A DNA stretch of 64,000 nt from contig NZ_JAEHGD010000002.1 of NCBI RefSeq assembly GCF_016097405.1, forward strand, positions 73,876-137,875. The letters run 5' to 3'. The notes under the pieces were generated by a model. It had not been told where the DNA came from and searched no databases. It worked only from the letters and a program-made list of their open reading frames with translations. The position numbers and the translations under genes are program-made. This document shows, in pieces, positions 54,846 through 64,000 of the stretch (position 1 is the stretch's first letter; the number at the start of each line of letters is the position of its first letter). The stretch comes from a methane-oxidizing endosymbiont of Gigantopelta aegis (GTDB lineage: Bacteria; Pseudomonadota; Gammaproteobacteria; Methylococcales; Methylomonadaceae).

Positions 54846-55103
54846 TCAGCTTTGTCGAGTGCGGGGTGGGGCTGTTTCAGTAGCAGATAAGGCTGTGTCT
54901 TGATCGTTCGTTTGCGTTTCCAGCCGCGCCATGGCCAGCTGCATTTCAGTTGGAATCAAGTCGCCTAAATCGTTGAATGTGGTGTAATCTTCATCATATT
55001 CATTCAAGCCATCGCGCACGCCAAAGCGAGATTGTTTGAAAATAGTCTCGAACACAGCCTGCTTCACCTGTTCGCTGCCCTCATCGTCGATTTCTTTACT
55101 CAT
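54846..55103 (-). CDS. Short DUF3306-like protein
   Basis: An 85-residue protein whose middle (FGVRDGLNEYDEDYTTFNDLGDLI, core at residues 27-46) resembles the conserved C-terminal part of DUF3306 proteins, which are linked to fdh operons. The usual N-terminal part with an RWSRRK-type segment is absent, so it may be a shortened form. It is the first gene of the unit, 1 bp before the poly-ferredoxin gene. Function unknown. Confidence 0.7.
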   Translation of the reverse strand: MSKEIDDEGSEQVKQAVFETIFKQSRFGVRDGLNEYDEDYTTFNDLGDLIPTEMQLAMARLETQTNDQDTALSATETAPPRTRQS

Positions 55104-55212
55104 GGCTTTATCCTGTTATATCTCAAGGCATTGTCTTGTCTGATTTGTGCAATGTCAACTATCAGCGAAACGATAAACTTTTATATTTCATCTGAAATCA
55201 CAGATTCGGCTT

Positions 55213-55812
55213 TCAATCATGTCGTGAAGAGGCAGGGCGTCCTTCGGTCTTTTCAATGAAGCTGACCGCATCTGAAATATCATCACAAATTGTTACCTGC
55301 GGCGGGCAACGCGCAATTTCTTCGGCACCGTAGCCGGTACGTACTAGCAAGGGTGTAACGCCACAGGCAAGTGCTGCTTCAATATCGGAGAGTTTATCGC
55401 CGATTAAATAGGATCGGCTTAAATCAATATTCAAGTCCTGGCTGGCGGCTAGTAACATGCCGGGTTCTGGTTTCCGGCACGAACATGATTGCATTGAGCC
55501 AAAATCGGGATGATGCGGGCAAAAATAATAGCCATCGATATGCGCCTTGGCCTCTGTCAGTAGCTTATCGACAGCGTTGTGCAAGGTTTCAATCGCCGCG
55601 GTGTCATAATAACCGCGAGCGACGCCAGCCTGGTTGCTGACCACCACGGCTTTAAAGCCCATTTGATTGATGCGCCTGATCGCCTCTATAGCGCCTGGAA
55701 TCCATTCCCAGTCGTCAATTTTATGCAGATAATTTTTCTCAACATTTATCGTGCCATCCCTATCCATAAAAACGGCCGCTTGTTTTTGTCTGCTGTCTTG
55801 TGTTTCATGCAT
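55213..55812 (-). CDS. gmhB: D-glycero-beta-D-manno-heptose-1,7-bisphosphate 7-phosphatase
   Basis: GmhB removes the 7-phosphate in the ADP-heptose pathway. The 199-residue HAD phosphatase has the nucleophile motif FMDRDGTIN (about residues 15-23), VVSNQAGVARG, the zinc loop CPHHPDF...CSCRKPEPGM with four Cys/His ligands, and GDKLSDIEAA (HAD motif 4). It is divergent from hldD, which begins the next heptose genes. Confidence 0.94.
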   Translation of the reverse strand: MHETQDSRQKQAAVFMDRDGTINVEKNYLHKIDDWEWIPGAIEAIRRINQMGFKAVVVSNQAGVARGYYDTAAIETLHNAVDKLLTEAKAHIDGYYFCPHHPDFGSMQSCSCRKPEPGMLLAASQDLNIDLSRSYLIGDKLSDIEAALACGVTPLLVRTGYGAEEIARCPPQVTICDDISDAVSFIEKTEGRPASSRHD

Positions 55813-55955
55813 TCTGTTTATACTCTCCGCGCGTTGAATTGTCGCCCAGCCGCGCTTTTATTGCCTATAGCGGCATTTTTTGTCTTACCCTCGACAAAAT
55901 TGAGCCACCGATTGCCAAACCTCTATACTTTTCGTACAGTTTTTCGGTTAAGCGA

Positions 55956-55961
55956 TATAAT
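55956..55961 (+). promoter_or_regulatory. Candidate -10 box upstream of hldD
   Basis: A consensus TATAAT at 55956-55961 lies 22 bp before the hldD ATG. No good -35 box is seen 16-18 bp upstream. Confidence 0.4.
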
Positions 55962-55983
55962 GTATCTATCATTCTATTGAATT

Positions 55984-57000
55984 ATGCTTATGAGTTCACC
56001 CATTGATTTCAATTCAAAAACTATCCTGATTACCGGGGGCGCCGGTTTTATTGGTAGTCGTTTAGCACATTATTTCCAACGGAATTATCCAAAAGCCAGG
56101 GTTATCGTGTTTGACTGTTTTCGTTCCGGCGAAACCTTTCCCCATGGCAACCTGGTCAGCTTTGGCCATTACAAAAATCTATTAGGCTTTAGTGGCGAAG
56201 TCATCTGCGGTAGCATTAACCGGTCTGAAGATTTGGCGCGATTACATGATTACCGGTTTGATTACATTTTTCATCAGGCGGCAATTTCCGACACCCGGGT
56301 TTATAACCAGGAAATTGTCATCCAAACCAATGTAAATGCCTTTGCTGATATTCTGGCACTGGCCAAAAAAGATCGTGCAACCGTTGTTTACGCCAGTTCA
56401 GCGGCAACTTACGGCTCTCAGCCTTCGCCTCAGACGATAGGCAAAGAACGACCGGAAAACCCGTATGGCTATAGCAAATATGCTATGGATCAACTCGCCA
56501 ATCGTTTTAGCCGCGACAACCCTGACCTATCTGTGACTGGCCTGCGTTATTTTAATGCCTATGGTGCCGGTGAGTTTTACAAGGCCAAAACCGCCTCGAT
56601 GGTGTTGCAATTAGGTCATCAAATATTATCCGGCACTGCACCACGCCTGTTCGAACACTCCGATAAAATCATGCGGGACTTTGTTTATATTGACGATGTT
56701 ATTCAGGCCAATATTAAAGCCTGTCAGCCGAAAAAAACCGGCGTATATAATGTTGGCACAGGTATCGCCCGTAGTTTTCAGGATATTGCGGATATCTTAC
56801 AACGGGAGCTCGGCACCGATTTAGGTACGGATTATTTCCCCAACCCCTATACCGGCTATCAGATGCACACCCAGGCGGATATTAGTCTGACGCAACGCTA
56901 TCTTGATTATCAACCTGAATTTACGCTGGAAAAAGGCATTAAAGCCTATCTGCCGGAAATAAAACGCCTGTTTACTGAAGAAAACAATGAACCTGTTTAA
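55984..57000 (+). CDS. hldD: ADP-L-glycero-D-manno-heptose 6-epimerase
   Basis: HldD (RfaD) converts ADP-D-glycero- to ADP-L-glycero-D-manno-heptose for the LPS core. The 338-residue SDR protein has the NAD loop TGGAGFIGSRLAH (about residues 17-29), SSAATYG and the catalytic YGYSKYAMD (Tyr-x3-Lys, about 161-169). A second ATG two codons downstream is an alternative start. It overlaps hldE by 14 bp. Confidence 0.95.
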   Translation: MLMSSPIDFNSKTILITGGAGFIGSRLAHYFQRNYPKARVIVFDCFRSGETFPHGNLVSFGHYKNLLGFSGEVICGSINRSEDLARLHDYRFDYIFHQAAISDTRVYNQEIVIQTNVNAFADILALAKKDRATVVYASSAATYGSQPSPQTIGKERPENPYGYSKYAMDQLANRFSRDNPDLSVTGLRYFNAYGAGEFYKAKTASMVLQLGHQILSGTAPRLFEHSDKIMRDFVYIDDVIQANIKACQPKKTGVYNVGTGIARSFQDIADILQRELGTDLGTDYFPNPYTGYQMHTQADISLTQRYLDYQPEFTLEKGIKAYLPEIKRLFTEENNEPV

Positions 57001-58417
57001 AGACCAAAACCCCAATATTCTGGTCATCGGCGATCTGATGATCGATCATTATCTATGGGGGCATTGCGACCGTATCTCGCCTGAAGCGCCGGTGCAGGTG
57101 GTCAATATTACAGAAGAAAAACGCCAACTTGGCGGCGCCGGTAATGTAGTGAACAATCTTGTTACTCTGGGTGCTAAAGTTAAATTGATTAGCGTACTTG
57201 GCGATGATGAGGCCGCTAGCCAGCTGCATCGCCTATTGGCCGATATCCAGGTGGATACCGCGCATTTAATCACGCAGCCAGGGCGTAAAACGACACAGAA
57301 AAGTCGTATTATCGCCGCACAGCAGCAAATTGTTCGTTATGATAATGAAACGCTTCTGCCGATTGATATAGCCTCGGAAAACAAGATTTTAGAGGCACTC
57401 ACGCAACAGCTTCCTACGATTGATATTGTTTTATTGTCGGACTATGGCAAAGGTGTTTTAACTGACAGACTGACCCGGAAAATCATTCACTGTGTCAATC
57501 AGGCCGGCAAAAAGGTCTTGGTTGATCCCAAAGGCCAGGATTATTCCAAATATAAACAGGCTTATTTATTGACGCCTAATAAAAAAGAAGCCTCCTTGGC
57601 GACCGGCATTAATATCTGTGATCAAAACAGTCTGTCACAAGCCATCTACCAGCTTAAAACACAGCTACAACTGGCTGTTTCCTTGATTACGCTTAGCGAA
57701 CAGGGGATTGCTGTCTATACAGACAAACTTAAGGTACATCCCACCCAGGCACGTGAAGTGTTTGATGTTACAGGCGCAGGTGATACCGTTTTGGCATCGT
57801 TAGGTTTTGCTTTGGCGTGTAACAGTCCTATCGATGATGCCGTTAATTTCGCCAATCTAGCCGCTGGCGTTGTGGTTGGAAAAATGGGCAGTGCCACCGT
57901 GTCTTTGAGTGAAATTATCGAATATCAATCCAGCTTGAATCACTCCACGAGCGAATCCCACATCAAAACACGCGATGAAATACAGCGATTGATAACTGAA
58001 TTGAAAAGTCGCGATAAAAAAATTGTGTTTACCAATGGCTGTTTTGATATTTTGCATGCAGGCCATGTGCGTTATCTGGAAACGGCGAAAAGCTTTGGTG
58101 ATGTCTTGATTGTCGGATTGAACGCCGATGCTTCGGTTAAACGCTTGAAAGGTGAGCTTCGCCCGATCAATCCGGAAATGGACCGGGCTTATTTACTGGC
58201 CGCTTTAGAAGCCGTTGATTATGTCGTTATTTTTGAAGAAGATACGCCACTGGAGTTGATTCGCATGGTGCAGCCGGACATTCTGGTTAAAGGAGGGGAT
58301 TACGAAGGCAAGCCTGTCGTCGGCCAGGACATTGCCGGTGAACTCAAACTGGTTCAATTTGTCGATGGAAAAAGTACCACGCGCACCATTGAAAAAATCC
58401 GCACCTCACTTTCATAA
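56987..58417 (+). CDS. hldE: Bifunctional heptose kinase/adenylyltransferase HldE
   Basis: HldE phosphorylates heptose-7-phosphate and then activates the 1-phosphate with ATP. The 476-residue protein is a PfkB-type kinase (residues about 1-320; [17 protein letters not shown] and [17 protein letters not shown]) fused to a nucleotidyltransferase (about 340-476; [17 protein letters not shown] and [13 protein letters not shown]). Both active sites look intact. It lies between hldD and gmhA. Confidence 0.96.
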   Translation: MNLFKDQNPNILVIGDLMIDHYLWGHCDRISPEAPVQVVNITEEKRQLGGAGNVVNNLVTLGAKVKLISVLGDDEAASQLHRLLADIQVDTAHLITQPGRKTTQKSRIIAAQQQIVRYDNETLLPIDIASENKILEALTQQLPTIDIVLLSDYGKGVLTDRLTRKIIHCVNQAGKKVLVDPKGQDYSKYKQAYLLTPNKKEASLATGINICDQNSLSQAIYQLKTQLQLAVSLITLSEQGIAVYTDKLKVHPTQAREVFDVTGAGDTVLASLGFALACNSPIDDAVNFANLAAGVVVGKMGSATVSLSEIIEYQSSLNHSTSESHIKTRDEIQRLITELKSRDKKIVFTNGCFDILHAGHVRYLETAKSFGDVLIVGLNADASVKRLKGELRPINPEMDRAYLLAALEAVDYVVIFEEDTPLELIRMVQPDILVKGGDYEGKPVVGQDIAGELKLVQFVDGKSTTRTIEKIRTSLS

Positions 58418-58425
58418 TCCACACC

Positions 58426-58989
58426 ATGATAAAAACGATTCAGCACGAATTTACCGACCATCTTAAGGTGGCCGAGAACAGCCTGTCACAACTTGCCGAT
58501 AAATTGGAAATGGCTACTCGGCTTTGCTTAGCCTCGTTAGAAAACGGTGGGAAACTACTGATTTTTGGTAACGGCGGTTCGGCGGCTGATGCGCAGCATA
58601 TCGCCGCTGAATTGGTGGGCCGCTATAAAAAGGAGCGCAAGGGACTTGCGGCAATTGCCTTGACAACCGATAGTTCTGCTTTGACGTCAATTGGAAATGA
58701 TTTTGGATTTAACCATTTATTTTCTCGCCAGGTTGAAGCCTTAGCACAGCCTGCGGATATCCTGTTAGGTATCAGCACCAGCGGCAACAGCACCAATGTC
58801 ATTAACGCATTGGCCTTAGGGCGAGAAATGGGCTGTAAAACCATTGGTTTTAGTGGCAACACGGGCGGTGCAATGAATGGTTTATGCGATGTGACGTTAA
58901 TTGTGCCAAGCAACGATACGCCCAGAATTCAGGAAATGCATATTTTGTTAGGGCATACCTTATGTCACTTGATTGAACAGCATTTTTGA
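58426..58989 (+). CDS. gmhA: Sedoheptulose-7-phosphate isomerase GmhA
   Basis: GmhA makes D-glycero-D-manno-heptose-7-phosphate, the first step of the pathway. The 187-residue SIS-domain protein has [20 protein letters not shown] (residues 48-67, including the catalytic Glu), [10 protein letters not shown] and [17 protein letters not shown] with the catalytic His. It is 8 bp after hldE. A paralogue, DiaA, is at 19055-19642. Confidence 0.94.
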   Translation: MIKTIQHEFTDHLKVAENSLSQLADKLEMATRLCLASLENGGKLLIFGNGGSAADAQHIAAELVGRYKKERKGLAAIALTTDSSALTSIGNDFGFNHLFSRQVEALAQPADILLGISTSGNSTNVINALALGREMGCKTIGFSGNTGGAMNGLCDVTLIVPSNDTPRIQEMHILLGHTLCHLIEQHF

Positions 58990-59029
58990 GGGTCGGGCAA
59001 ATGTATCTCCTGCATCCAGAAAACAATAT

Positions 59030-59160
59030 AACTGATGTTACGTCGTGACGATAATAGGCCGAAAATTTTCGGTCAGTGGTGATGAATGGGGCTAATGAAA
59101 ATAGACACAGAGCGCACAGATTTTCTATTCTCTGTGCGCTCTGTGGTCTGAAGTGTCGAT
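59030..59160. repeat. Third copy of the dispersed repeat, with long hairpin
   Basis: AACTGATGTTACG at 59030-59042 matches the ends at 6575 and 24538. Inside, CACAGAGCGCACAGA (59106-59120) and TCTGTGCGCTCTGTG (59131-59145) form a perfect 15-bp stem with a 10-nt loop, and GGTCTGAAGTGTC matches 6660-6675. The rest of the 296-bp gmhA-dnaE gap shows no gene. The right boundary is approximate. Confidence 0.6.
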
Positions 59161-59285
59161 AAATAATAGAGCTCAGAGAAAGCTTTTTCTGCATCCATAT
59201 CCTGATGTAATATTGAGAGTGTTATAAAAAAAATCTATAAGCTTTCACGGCCAGGTGTGCTGATTGCAAGTATAATAGCCCGCCT

Positions 59286-62200
59286 ATGAAACCCGCATTT
59301 GTACATCTTCGCATCCATTCCGAATTTTCCCTGGTTGATGGGATTGTCCGTTTAAAACCGCTGGTTAAGGCCTTAGGCGATATGAATATGCCGGCGGCGG
59401 CATTGACCGAGCAATTCAATCTGTTCTCCCTAGTCAAGTTTTATACCGCCAGTCGTGCCGCCGGCATCAAGCCGATTGTCGGCAGCGATATTTATTTGTT
59501 CAATCCTGAAGATCCAGATTTGCCTTACCGATTAACCCTGTTGGCAAAAAATCAACAGGGTTATATTGCCTTGACCGAATTGATTTCAAAAGGTTATCAG
59601 GAAGGCCAGTATTTAGGCGTTCCAATGCTGAGAACAGAATGGCTGGAGCAGAACCATGATGGACTGATTGCGCTTTCTGGCGCGATGGAAGGGGACGTAG
59701 GCCGCGCCCTGTTGCAAGATAAACAGGATCTGGCGCGCCAGCGGGCAGCTTTTTGGTCAGAATTGTTTGCCGATTGTTTTTATCTGGAATTACAGCGCAT
59801 TGGCAAACAAAATGAGGCACAGTATATTGCCGCAGCAGTCGATTTGGCGGCTCAGATGGATTTGCCGGTGGTTGCCACCAATGATGTCCGTTTTTTGAAG
59901 CGAGAGGATTTTGCCGCTCACGAAGTCAGAGTGTGTATTCACCAAGGGCGTGTACTAGATGATAGCCGGCGGCCAAGAAATTATACCGAGCAACAATATT
60001 TGCGCAGCAGTGAAGAGATGCAAGCCTTGTTTGCCGATATTCCTGAAGCGTTGGCAAACAGCGTGGAAATTGCCAAACGATGTAATGTCGAACTGACGCT
60101 GGGGAAAAACTTTTTACCGGATTTTCCTGTACCGGAAGGGATGACATTAGACACGTTTTTTGCCGAACAGGCGCGTAAAGGCCTGGAACAGCGTTTGCAA
60201 CAACATCCACCTTTTGGCAAGGGCTCAGAAGATGAAAACCGTAAGGTTTACGAGGAACGGTTACAGTTTGAGTTGGATGTAATTATCCAGATGGGCTTCC
60301 CCGGTTACTTCATGATCGTGGCCGATTTTATCCAGTGGGCCAAAAATCATGATATTCCGGTCGGGCCAGGCCGAGGCTCTGGTGCTGGATCACTGGTTGC
60401 TTACGCTTTGAAAATCACCGATCTTGATCCGATTGAATTTGACTTACTATTTGAGCGATTCCTTAACCCCGAACGGGTATCGATGCCTGATTTCGATATC
60501 GATTTCTGCATGGAGCGGCGTGATGAAGTAATTGATTATGTCGCGCGCCATTATGGCCGGGAAAAGGTGTCGCAAATCATCACCTATGGATCGATGGCGG
60601 CCAAGGCAGTGGTACGCGATGTTGGCCGGGTATTAGGCTTGTCCTATGGTTTTGTCGACCGGCTGGCCAAGCTGATTCCATTTGAAATCGGCATGACGTT
60701 GACCCGGGCGCTGCAAGAAAGCGCTGAACTGAAAGAACTGTATGACGCAGAAGAAGATGTCAAAACTCTGATCGATATGGCTTTATCGCTGGAAGGCATT
60801 TCCCGTAATGCAGGGAAACATGCCGGTGGCGTGGTGATTGCCCCCAGCAAGTTGACCGATTTTACCCCATTGTATTGTGAGGAGGGTGGCGGCAATTTGG
60901 TCACCCAATTTGATAAAAATGATGTGGAAGCGGTTGGCCTGGTCAAATTCGACTTTTTAGGCTTGAGAACGTTGACCATTATTGATTGGGCATTGGAAAC
61001 CATCAATCGTAAAAAACAACAGCTCGGTGAGTCTTTGGTCGATATCAGCCAGATTCCGCGGGATGATCCCAAAACCTACGCCTTGTTTGAAAAATGCCAG
61101 ACCACGGCAGTATTCCAGTTGGAATCGCGTGGCATGAAGGATCTGATCAAAAAACTCAAACCCGATTGTTTCAACGACATTATCGCCCTGGTGGCATTGT
61201 TTCGTCCGGGACCGCTGGAATCGGGTATGGTCGATGATTACATCAAGGTCAAACATGGTGCCAAAGCCGAATATGCTCACCCTTTGCTGGAGCCTATTTT
61301 AAACCCGACCAATGGCGTTATTTTGTATCAGGAGCAAGTGATGCAGATCGCCCGTGAAATGGCGGGCTACACCTTAGGCGGTGCGGATATGCTCCGGCGG
61401 GCGATGGGGAAGAAAAAGCCGGAAGAAATGGCCAAACAGCGGGCTATTTTTACCGAAGGTGCGGTCAATAACGGGATTGATGAAGGCATTGCCACCTATA
61501 TTTTTGACCTGATGGAAAAATTTGCAGGCTACGGATTCAATAAATCCCACTCCGCCGCCTATGCACTGGTCGCCTATCAGACCGCCTGGCTGAAGGCGCA
61601 TTATCCAGCCGAGTTTATGGCGGCGGTAATGTCCTCGGATATGGATAACACCGACAAAGTAGTGGTGTTGATTGAAGAATGCCGACAAATGGGCTTGCCG
61701 GTTTGTCCGCCCGATATCAATGTTTCCGAATATCGTTTCACGGTCAATGAACAAGGAGAGATTGTTTATGGCATTGGCGCGATAAAAGGCGTGGGCGAGG
61801 CGGCAATTGAAGATTTGCTGGAAGAGCGCAAACAAAACGGCAAGTTTGCCGGGCTCTATGATTTATGCAAGCGGGTCGAATTGCGTAAAGTCAATCGTCG
61901 GGTTCTGGAGGCGTTGATCAAAGCCGGCGCATTGGATTCGATCAACCCCAATCGCGCCGCACACCTGGCGGAACTGGGTACTGCAATCAGAGTGGCCGAA
62001 CAGCACGATAAAATGCGACAGGCGGGGCAAACCGATTTGTTTGGCTTGGTGGTGGAAGCCGATAGCGAGGAAACCCATCAGGAAAACTATGCCGACAAAA
62101 CCGTGCCCTGGACAGAAAAACAACGTCTGCAACATGAAAAACTAACGCTGGGATTGTATTTAACCGGACACCCGATTGGCGAATATGAGCAAGAACTCAA

Positions 62201-62777
62201 AGCGATCACCCATGGCCGTATTGCCGATTTACTGGCTGATGCAGAACGCAGTAAAGGAAAACTGGAAGGCCGGGTGGCGGGGCTAGTGGTCGAAATGCGT
62301 ACTCGACAAACCAAACAAGGCAGAATGATGGGGTTTGCCACGCTGGACGATCGCACCGCCAGGCTGGAAGTGGCGGCTTTCAGTAAAGTCTATGAGGAAT
62401 ATCGCGAAGTGATGAAAAACGACGCCATTTTAGTGGTTGAAGGTGGCATGGCGATGGATGATTTTTCTGGCATGTTGCGTGTCACAGCAGAAAAAGTCTA
62501 TACCATTGAGCAAGCGCGCGAAGCGTTTGCCCGCCATCTTCTGCTTAAATGGAATGTTTCAGAACAACAAAAGGGCAGGGAGCAGCTTGAAAACTTGAAA
62601 CAGACACTCAGCCCCTTCTGTGGCGGACAGACGCCGATCGTGATTCAATATCAATCCAGTCAGGCCAGGGCGACGATCAAATTAGGCGATGCCTGGCGCG
62701 TCAGACCAGAAGACGAACTACTGAAGCGTTTATGTCATCTGTTTGGTGAGACGGCGGCAACCATAGCGTATCGCTAA
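59286..62777 (+). CDS. dnaE: DNA polymerase III alpha subunit
   Basis: DnaE is the replicative polymerase subunit. The 1163-residue protein (E. coli 1160) has an N-terminal PHP domain (FVHLRIHSEFSLVDGIVRL onward, about 1-270), the family C palm with GPGRGSGAGSLVAY and catalytic aspartates in MPDFDIDFCMERR (about residue 400), fingers and tandem HhH (about 830-930), an OB fold (about 1000-1080) and a short C-terminal tau-binding region. The 3.5-kb frame is intact. It ends 4 bp from the convergent greB. Confidence 0.97.
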   Translation: MKPAFVHLRIHSEFSLVDGIVRLKPLVKALGDMNMPAAALTEQFNLFSLVKFYTASRAAGIKPIVGSDIYLFNPEDPDLPYRLTLLAKNQQGYIALTELISKGYQEGQYLGVPMLRTEWLEQNHDGLIALSGAMEGDVGRALLQDKQDLARQRAAFWSELFADCFYLELQRIGKQNEAQYIAAAVDLAAQMDLPVVATNDVRFLKREDFAAHEVRVCIHQGRVLDDSRRPRNYTEQQYLRSSEEMQALFADIPEALANSVEIAKRCNVELTLGKNFLPDFPVPEGMTLDTFFAEQARKGLEQRLQQHPPFGKGSEDENRKVYEERLQFELDVIIQMGFPGYFMIVADFIQWAKNHDIPVGPGRGSGAGSLVAYALKITDLDPIEFDLLFERFLNPERVSMPDFDIDFCMERRDEVIDYVARHYGREKVSQIITYGSMAAKAVVRDVGRVLGLSYGFVDRLAKLIPFEIGMTLTRALQESAELKELYDAEEDVKTLIDMALSLEGISRNAGKHAGGVVIAPSKLTDFTPLYCEEGGGNLVTQFDKNDVEAVGLVKFDFLGLRTLTIIDWALETINRKKQQLGESLVDISQIPRDDPKTYALFEKCQTTAVFQLESRGMKDLIKKLKPDCFNDIIALVALFRPGPLESGMVDDYIKVKHGAKAEYAHPLLEPILNPTNGVILYQEQVMQIAREMAGYTLGGADMLRRAMGKKKPEEMAKQRAIFTEGAVNNGIDEGIATYIFDLMEKFAGYGFNKSHSAAYALVAYQTAWLKAHYPAEFMAAVMSSDMDNTDKVVVLIEECRQMGLPVCPPDINVSEYRFTVNEQGEIVYGIGAIKGVGEAAIEDLLEERKQNGKFAGLYDLCKRVELRKVNRRVLEALIKAGALDSINPNRAAHLAELGTAIRVAEQHDKMRQAGQTDLFGLVVEADSEETHQENYADKTVPWTEKQRLQHEKLTLGLYLTGHPIGEYEQELKAITHGRIADLLADAERSKGKLEGRVAGLVVEMRTRQTKQGRMMGFATLDDRTARLEVAAFSKVYEEYREVMKNDAILVVEGGMAMDDFSGMLRVTAEKVYTIEQAREAFARHLLLKWNVSEQQKGREQLENLKQTLSPFCGGQTPIVIQYQSSQARATIKLGDAWRVRPEDELLKRLCHLFGETAATIAYR

Positions 62778-62781
62778 GGTT

Positions 62782-63300
62782 TTATTCATCTGGAATTGAC
62801 GATGCGCTGTAATCAATATCGATAATGGTATACAACACGGCGGCATGATCACCGCTTTTAATGCGCACTTCATCATCAAAAGTTTTTTTCAATAAGGCGC
62901 GTGCTAACGGGGAATCCAGACTGATATAGCCTTTTTGGCCATCAATCTCGTCAGCACCGACGATGCGATAATAAACCTTTTCCCCATCTTCTTTTTCCAG
63001 TGTCACCCACGCGCCAAAAAAAACCTGATCTTGATTGGCGGGAATATCTCTGACGACAGTCAGGGAAGGCAGGCGTTTTTGCAGATAATGGATGCGCCGG
63101 TCGATGCCGCGTAATTCTTTTTTTCGATAAATATATTCGGCATTTTCCGAGCGATCACCTTCCGCGGCGGCGGCAGATAATGCGGCGGTGACTGCCTTGC
63201 GTTTTTCCCACAGTTCATTCAGTTCGCTTTCCAGACGCTGATAGCCTTGTGCTGTGATATAGGGCGATGATTTTGGGCAGGGTGGTTTCCAGCGGGCCAT
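62782..63300 (-). CDS. greB: Transcription elongation factor GreB
   Basis: GreB rescues backtracked RNA polymerase by stimulating transcript cleavage. The 172-residue protein has the N-terminal coiled coil (YITAQGYQRLESELNELW then AAEGDRSENAEYIYRKKEL, with the tip acidic residues DRSEN) and a C-terminal FKBP-like domain (about 90-165). The coiled coil sequence and length favour GreB over GreA. Divergent from slyD with a 71-bp gap. Confidence 0.93.
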   Translation of the reverse strand: MARWKPPCPKSSPYITAQGYQRLESELNELWEKRKAVTAALSAAAAEGDRSENAEYIYRKKELRGIDRRIHYLQKRLPSLTVVRDIPANQDQVFFGAWVTLEKEDGEKVYYRIVGADEIDGQKGYISLDSPLARALLKKTFDDEVRIKSGDHAAVLYTIIDIDYSASSIPDE

Positions 63301-63371
63301 GTTCTTTTGCTTTAAAACGCTTTATGATAGTAGGTTTTTTTACAGAGCAATGCTCTTTCCCAATAGATATT

Positions 63372-63848
63372 ATGCAAATTTCAGATAAAAAAGCAGTTTC
63401 CATTCATTATACCTTAACCAATGATGCGGGGGATAAACTCGACAGTTCCATTGGTGCAGAACCTTTAACTTATTTGCACGGCTCAGGCAATATTATTCCG
63501 GGCCTGGAAAATGCATTGGAAGGCAAAGATGTCGGTGACAAATTTACCGTGACCATTCCGGCTGAAGAAGCGTATGGTGAAAAACAGGCCGAAATGATTC
63601 AGGTTGTGCCTAAAAGTATGTTTGATGGCATGCCAGTGGAAGTGGGCATGCAGTTTCAGGCCCAGGTCAGTAACGGCCCTGGCATTATTACCGTGATTGC
63701 CATCAATGGCGATGAAGTCACCATTGATGGCAATCACCCGTTAGCCGGTGAAGCGTTGACCTTTGATGTGGAAGTGACCGATGTCAGAGAAGCGACCGAG
63801 GATGAACTGGCACATGGGCATGTGCATGGAGAAGGCTGTCAGCATTGA
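63372..63848 (+). CDS. slyD: FKBP-type peptidyl-prolyl isomerase SlyD-like
   Basis: This is a prolyl isomerase and chaperone with possible metal binding. From the ATG at 63372 it has 158 residues. The FKBP domain (YTLTNDAGDKLDSS, LHGSGNIIPGLENALEGK) is interrupted by an IF insert (about 70-120), as in SlyD. The short C-terminus HGHVHGEGCQH is His/Cys-rich and could bind nickel or zinc, but is much shorter than in E. coli SlyD. The frame is open upstream to 63267, where it would overlap greB. Confidence 0.9.
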   Translation: MQISDKKAVSIHYTLTNDAGDKLDSSIGAEPLTYLHGSGNIIPGLENALEGKDVGDKFTVTIPAEEAYGEKQAEMIQVVPKSMFDGMPVEVGMQFQAQVSNGPGIITVIAINGDEVTIDGNHPLAGEALTFDVEVTDVREATEDELAHGHVHGEGCQH

Positions 63849-64000
63849 TGAGAAAGGAGGCTTTGACGAATAAAAAGCTGGTATTACTGCTGCTGACAGC
63901 GGTCACCGTTGTCGGCGGCTATGCTTTTTTACGTTACGCCTATGGAGTAACCGATTCAATGCCATTTACCCAGGAAATCGTTCTGATTATTCTGGGGACG
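63848..64000 (+). CDS. Partial gene at window end, membrane protein of unknown function
   Basis: An open frame begins at the ATG at 63848, overlapping the slyD stop codon, and runs off the window after 51 codons. It has a hydrophobic helix (KLVLLLLTAVTVVGGYAFL) and a second one starting at QEIVLIILGT. A TTG at 63863 is an alternative start, since AAAGGAGG lies between. I do not recognise the family. Confidence 0.55.
   Translation, partial: MRKEALTNKKLVLLLLTAVTVVGGYAFLRYAYGVTDSMPFTQEIVLIILGT

Overview
The window is 64 kb of a moderately AT-rich gammaproteobacterial chromosome. This is shown by a canonical mra/dcw cell-division and cell-wall cluster ending in lpxC, an rpoZ-spoT-ridA-recG-ubiC block, lpoA-yraN-diaA-dolP, paired pilT/pilU, heptose/LPS genes and A-type RNase P RNA. 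A periplasmic formate dehydrogenase operon, a diheme c4-like cytochrome and short GGGATG-type palindromic repeats would fit a methanotroph-like member of Methylococcales, but no methane oxidation gene is present, so that placement is tentative.

Layout: 0-2.7 kb holds iscR-iscS-iscA without iscU, then hslR and a rhodanese on the other strand. 2.8-5.0 kb pairs a small membrane protein with a K+ channel-like RCK protein. 5-12.4 kb has ispH, rraA, a MITE-like repeat and ubiC-recG-ridA-spoT-rpoZ. 12.4-18.9 kb has pgk, an unknown membrane protein, pilU-pilT, yggS, a TauE/SafE protein and dolP. 19-24.3 kb has diaA-yraN-lpoA, an IS5-family insertion, a frameshifted rsmI and rnpB. 24.5-27.2 kb is an IS21-family element. 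27.5-45.9 kb is the complete dcw cluster from mraZ to lpxC, preceded by a clear promoter and 10-bp-spaced MraZ boxes. 46-47.8 kb has an unusual HPF-like/sigma-like fusion and a cytochrome. 48.1-55.1 kb is the formate dehydrogenase operon with its accessory genes. 55.2-59.0 kb is the ADP-heptose set gmhB, hldD, hldE, gmhA. 59.3-64 kb holds dnaE, greB, slyD and a gene cut by the window end.

Working together: the dcw genes make lipid II and assemble the divisome. LpoA, DiaA and DolP link envelope growth, replication initiation and outer-membrane upkeep. The heptose genes make ADP-L-glycero-D-manno-heptose for the LPS core. The formate dehydrogenase genes encode a Tat-exported Mo/W enzyme, an Fe-S subunit, a membrane cytochrome b and maturation factors. 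SpoT, omega, GreB, RraA and the HPF fusion are growth-control functions.

The items most worth a second look are the HPF-like/sigma-region-like fusion protein (45950-47053), a dispersed non-coding repeat family with a 16-bp inverted end, an IS21 copy inserted into a palindrome that mimics its own terminus, and four single-base indels packed into 22.9-26.8 kb (IS5 transposase, rsmI, istA, istB) while other long genes of the window are intact.
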